Of a stretch of DNA of 64,000 bases, positions 61,674 through 64,000 are shown in pieces. The DNA is taken from contig CAINDA010000058.1 of NCBI GenBank assembly GCA_903847205.1, positions 1 through 64,000 of the forward strand, given 5' to 3'. Source of the DNA: an uncultured Bacteroidota bacterium. GTDB taxonomy: Bacteria > Bacteroidota > Bacteroidia > 2-12-FULL-35-15. A program made the position numbers and the translations under genes. The notes beneath the pieces are model-generated. The model was not told the origin of the DNA. It was given only the letters and a program-made list of their open reading frames with translations, and made no database searches. Position 1 is the first letter of the stretch. Each line of letters begins with the position of its first letter.

Positions 61674-63287
61674 ATGAATGAATTTGGAATTAAAGCCAAA
61701 AATGCAAGTGTTGCAAGTTTAGGTTTAGCAAATGTTTCTGCCGCTTATTGGAATTTAAATGCAGCAGAACTGGTAGAAGAAACTATTGTAAGAGGCGAAG
61801 GTGTTTTAACCGACACGGGAGCTATAGCGGTTGATACAGGGGAGTTTACGGGGCGTTCACCAAAAGATAAATTTATAGTACTCGACAATAAAACAAAAGA
61901 TACTATCTGGTGGGGCGATGTTAATTTTAAATTTGATCCTGCTAAATTTGATATTTTATACAACCGTGTCTGCGCTTATTTAGCCGGTAAAGAAGTATAT
62001 GTACGTGATTCTTATGCATGTGCCGATGTAAAATACCGTTTGAATATCCGCGTGGTAACTGAGAATCCATGGTCTAATTTATTTGCAAATAACCTCTTCC
62101 TTCGTCCTACACGTGATGAGCTGATGAGTTTCAACCCTGAATGGACTATTGTCTGTGCACCGGGATTCAGGGCAACACCTGAAATTGACGGAACACGCCA
62201 GCACAATTTCACTATTCTGAACATGACCAAAAAGATTATTTTAATAGGCGGTTCAGGATATACAGGTGAAATCAAAAAAGGAATTTTCTCTTTATTAAAT
62301 TATATTTTACCGCACGAAAAAGGCGTATTATCAATGCACTGCTCTGCAAACATAGGTAAAGACGGCGACACAGCAATTTTCTTCGGCCTTTCCGGTACCG
62401 GCAAAACTACCCTTTCTGCCGATCCAAACCGCGGCTTAATCGGCGACGATGAACATGGCTGGAGCGAAAAAGGCGTGTTTAACATCGAAGGAGGCTGCTA
62501 TGCTAAATGTGTTGATTTAACAAAAGAAAAAGAACCCCAGATTTTCGGCGCAGTAAAATTCGGCGCTTTGCTCGAAAACGTTGAGTTCTATGAAAACACA
62601 TCTACTGTTGATTTCAGCAATATTTCTAAAACCGAAAATACACGCGTAGGTTACCCGATTCACTTTATCGAAAATGCAGTAGAACCATCGGTTGGAAACA
62701 TTCCTAAAAATATTTTCTTCCTTACATGCGATGCCTATGGTGTATTGCCTCCTATTTCTAAATTAACAACAGAACAGGCAATGTATCATTTTATTTCTGG
62801 TTACACAGCCAAGGTTGCCGGCACCGAAGTTGGTGTTACAGAACCTCAATTGACTTTTTCTGCCTGCTTCGGAAAAGTGTTTTTACCGCTTCACCCTACC
62901 ACTTATGCTGAATTGCTGGGTAAAAAATTAACTGAAAATAAAGTAAATGTATGGCTGGTAAACACTGGCTGGAGCGGAGGAGCATTCGGCGTTGGAAGCC
63001 GTATGAAGCTGTCTTATACCCGTTCCATGATTACTGCCGCCTTAACCGGAAAACTGGATAAAATAAAATACGAAACTCTTCCTATATTCGGCTTGCAGAT
63101 TCCAAAAGAATGTCCTGAAGTACCTGCCGATATTCTAAATCCGCGCAATACCTGGAAAGATAAAGAGGCGTATGATAATACAGCTAATAAACTTGCTGCA
63201 TCATTTATTAAAAACTTTGAGCAGTATGCAAGTGCTGCTAATGCAGAAATTATGTCGGCAGCTCCAAAAACTGCTATTAATGCATAG
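61674..63287 (+). CDS. pckA: Phosphoenolpyruvate carboxykinase (ATP)
   Basis: 537 residues, cytosolic. It converts oxaloacetate and ATP to phosphoenolpyruvate, CO2 and ADP in gluconeogenesis. Motifs: GEFTGRSPKDKF (about 56-67), the signature IGGSGYTGEIKKGIF (about 191-205), the P-loop GLSGTGKTT at 238-246, the metal-binding LIGDDEHGW at 255-263 and the adenine-loop region near NTGWSGG. The length is normal for the ATP-dependent form. Confidence 0.98.
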   Translation: MNEFGIKAKNASVASLGLANVSAAYWNLNAAELVEETIVRGEGVLTDTGAIAVDTGEFTGRSPKDKFIVLDNKTKDTIWWGDVNFKFDPAKFDILYNRVCAYLAGKEVYVRDSYACADVKYRLNIRVVTENPWSNLFANNLFLRPTRDELMSFNPEWTIVCAPGFRATPEIDGTRQHNFTILNMTKKIILIGGSGYTGEIKKGIFSLLNYILPHEKGVLSMHCSANIGKDGDTAIFFGLSGTGKTTLSADPNRGLIGDDEHGWSEKGVFNIEGGCYAKCVDLTKEKEPQIFGAVKFGALLENVEFYENTSTVDFSNISKTENTRVGYPIHFIENAVEPSVGNIPKNIFFLTCDAYGVLPPISKLTTEQAMYHFISGYTAKVAGTEVGVTEPQLTFSACFGKVFLPLHPTTYAELLGKKLTENKVNVWLVNTGWSGGAFGVGSRMKLSYTRSMITAALTGKLDKIKYETLPIFGLQIPKECPEVPADILNPRNTWKDKEAYDNTANKLAASFIKNFEQYASAANAEIMSAAPKTAINA

Positions 63288-63293
63288 TTAATT

Positions 63294-63369
63294 TTAAAAT
63301 GTGCTGATTTGAAAATGTGCCGATTTGCTCTGAATAGCGGTCATACATTTACAAATCAGCACATTTTAA
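63294..63369. terminator. Long palindrome after pckA (terminator-like)
   Basis: Perfect 18-bp arms TTAAAATGTGCTGATTTG (63294-63311) and CAAATCAGCACATTTTAA (63352-63369) with a 40-nt loop that repeats AAAATGTGCCGATTTG. It starts 6 bp after the pckA stop. It may act as a terminator and also belongs to a dispersed repeat type (compare 40223-40350). Confidence 0.7.
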
Positions 63370-63494
63370 ATTTTAGAATTGTTATTGATTTCCCTGAAAC
63401 ATATTTTCATCATAAAACCCCCTCCCCTGCTTAATAATTGTTTTCCAGAAAAAATGGAATTTATTTTTAAACGTTATACTTAAAGGGAATCATA

Positions 63495-64000
63495 ATGCAC
63501 TTGTTTTACACACCTGATATTTTATTAACCTCTCAGCCTCTTCATGAAACATCAGGAGATAACACTTTTTCTTATACTTTAAATGAGGATGAAAGCAAAC
63601 ACTGTATCCGTGTTTTGCGGTTGACTGATGGTGATAAAATAATATTGATTGATGGCAGCGGCGGTTGGTACGAAGCCCGTATCACGGATAATAATGCCAA
63701 AAGATGCAAGGTAAATATCACAGAAACAAAAAAAGAGTTTGGAAAGAGAAGTATTCATCTGCATATAGCCGTCGCGCCCACAAAAAATATGGACCGGCTT
63801 GAATGGTTTATTGAAAAGGCAGTAGAAATAGGCATTGATGAAATTTCAATTCCTGCCTGTCACAACAGCGAACGTACTATTGTTAAATCAGAACGGTTAA
63901 ACAAAGCAGCAATTGCAGCTATCAAACAAAGTATTAAAGCGTATTTACCTAAAATAAATGAGCTTACGGATTTTAAAAAGTTCATCGCTTCAGCAGCTGA
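63495..64000 (+). CDS. rsmE: 16S rRNA m3U1498 methyltransferase, 5' part
   Basis: An open frame from ATG at 63495 to the window end (168 codons, 3' end missing). It starts MHLFYTPDILL and has SKHCIRVLRLTDGDKIILIDGSGGWYEARI (PUA-like N-terminal domain, about 30-65). Next is VAPTKNMDRLEWFIEKAVEIGIDEISI, then SERTIVKSERLNKAAIAAIKQS, the start of the SPOUT methyltransferase domain. RsmE methylates U1498 of 16S rRNA. The SAM-binding knot lies beyond the window. Confidence 0.93.
   Translation, partial: MHLFYTPDILLTSQPLHETSGDNTFSYTLNEDESKHCIRVLRLTDGDKIILIDGSGGWYEARITDNNAKRCKVNITETKKEFGKRSIHLHIAVAPTKNMDRLEWFIEKAVEIGIDEISIPACHNSERTIVKSERLNKAAIAAIKQSIKAYLPKINELTDFKKFIASAA

Overview
The window is chromosomal DNA of a Bacteroidota bacterium, most likely class Bacteroidia. 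It is AT-rich (mid-30s % GC by eye, not computed). The supporting evidence is type IX secretion (T9SS): PorQ, a PorP/SprF protein, three type A sorting domains and one type B domain. Also typical are TAnnTTTG promoter boxes, signal peptides ending in xAQ or FSQ, and the neighbourhood folP - DUF1599 - BT_3928-like - tpiA - prmA. Genus cannot be read from the sequence. There are no tRNA or rRNA genes, CRISPR arrays, transposases or integrases.

Layout. 1-4116: a minus-strand fusion of an alpha-oxoamine synthase with a GNAT-like acyltransferase (a sphingolipid- or sulfonolipid-type enzyme by inference) and three tandem small STAS-like paralogues. 4117-13215: a surface-fibre locus that looks like a chaperone-usher system. 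It has two DUF4402 subunits, a PapD-like chaperone, an usher-like barrel fused to SPOR-type domains, and a second secreted SPOR-like protein. 13282-28482: core metabolism and housekeeping (folP, DUF1599, a DoxX-like membrane protein, an orphan oligopeptide-type permease, tpiA, prmA, a 1497-residue secreted protein of unknown function, plsY, a CarboxypepD_reg protein, comEC, a DUF2027-Smr protein). 28503-46435: T9SS cargo and machinery interleaved with lon, cmk and two members of an uncharacterised family. 46758-61473: a 2248-residue TPR/PD40/coiled-coil/SPOR protein, clpS, an outer-membrane protein with a duplicated barrel, a BNR-type T9SS cargo, a TPR protein and small unknown genes. 61674-64000: pckA and the 5' part of rsmE.

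The strongest unexplained signal is a set of four intergenic tandem arrays (11764-12041, 31105-31294, 41635-41888, 59746-60084). Each has a different consensus, but all share a 21-bp period. The last has 16 units without one indel, and two others have a single 1-bp shift each. Two arrays lie directly upstream of two paralogous genes of unknown function (30265-30876 and 42071-42754). A third runs in frame into the C-terminal part of another unknown protein. The array A region ends in a strong hairpin terminator.

The second signal is the chaperone-usher-like locus with an usher-SPOR fusion. Just upstream of its first subunit gene is a 968-bp region with a 13-bp-arm hairpin and two near-identical 21-bp direct repeats. 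Just downstream is a decayed relic of the folP 3' end.
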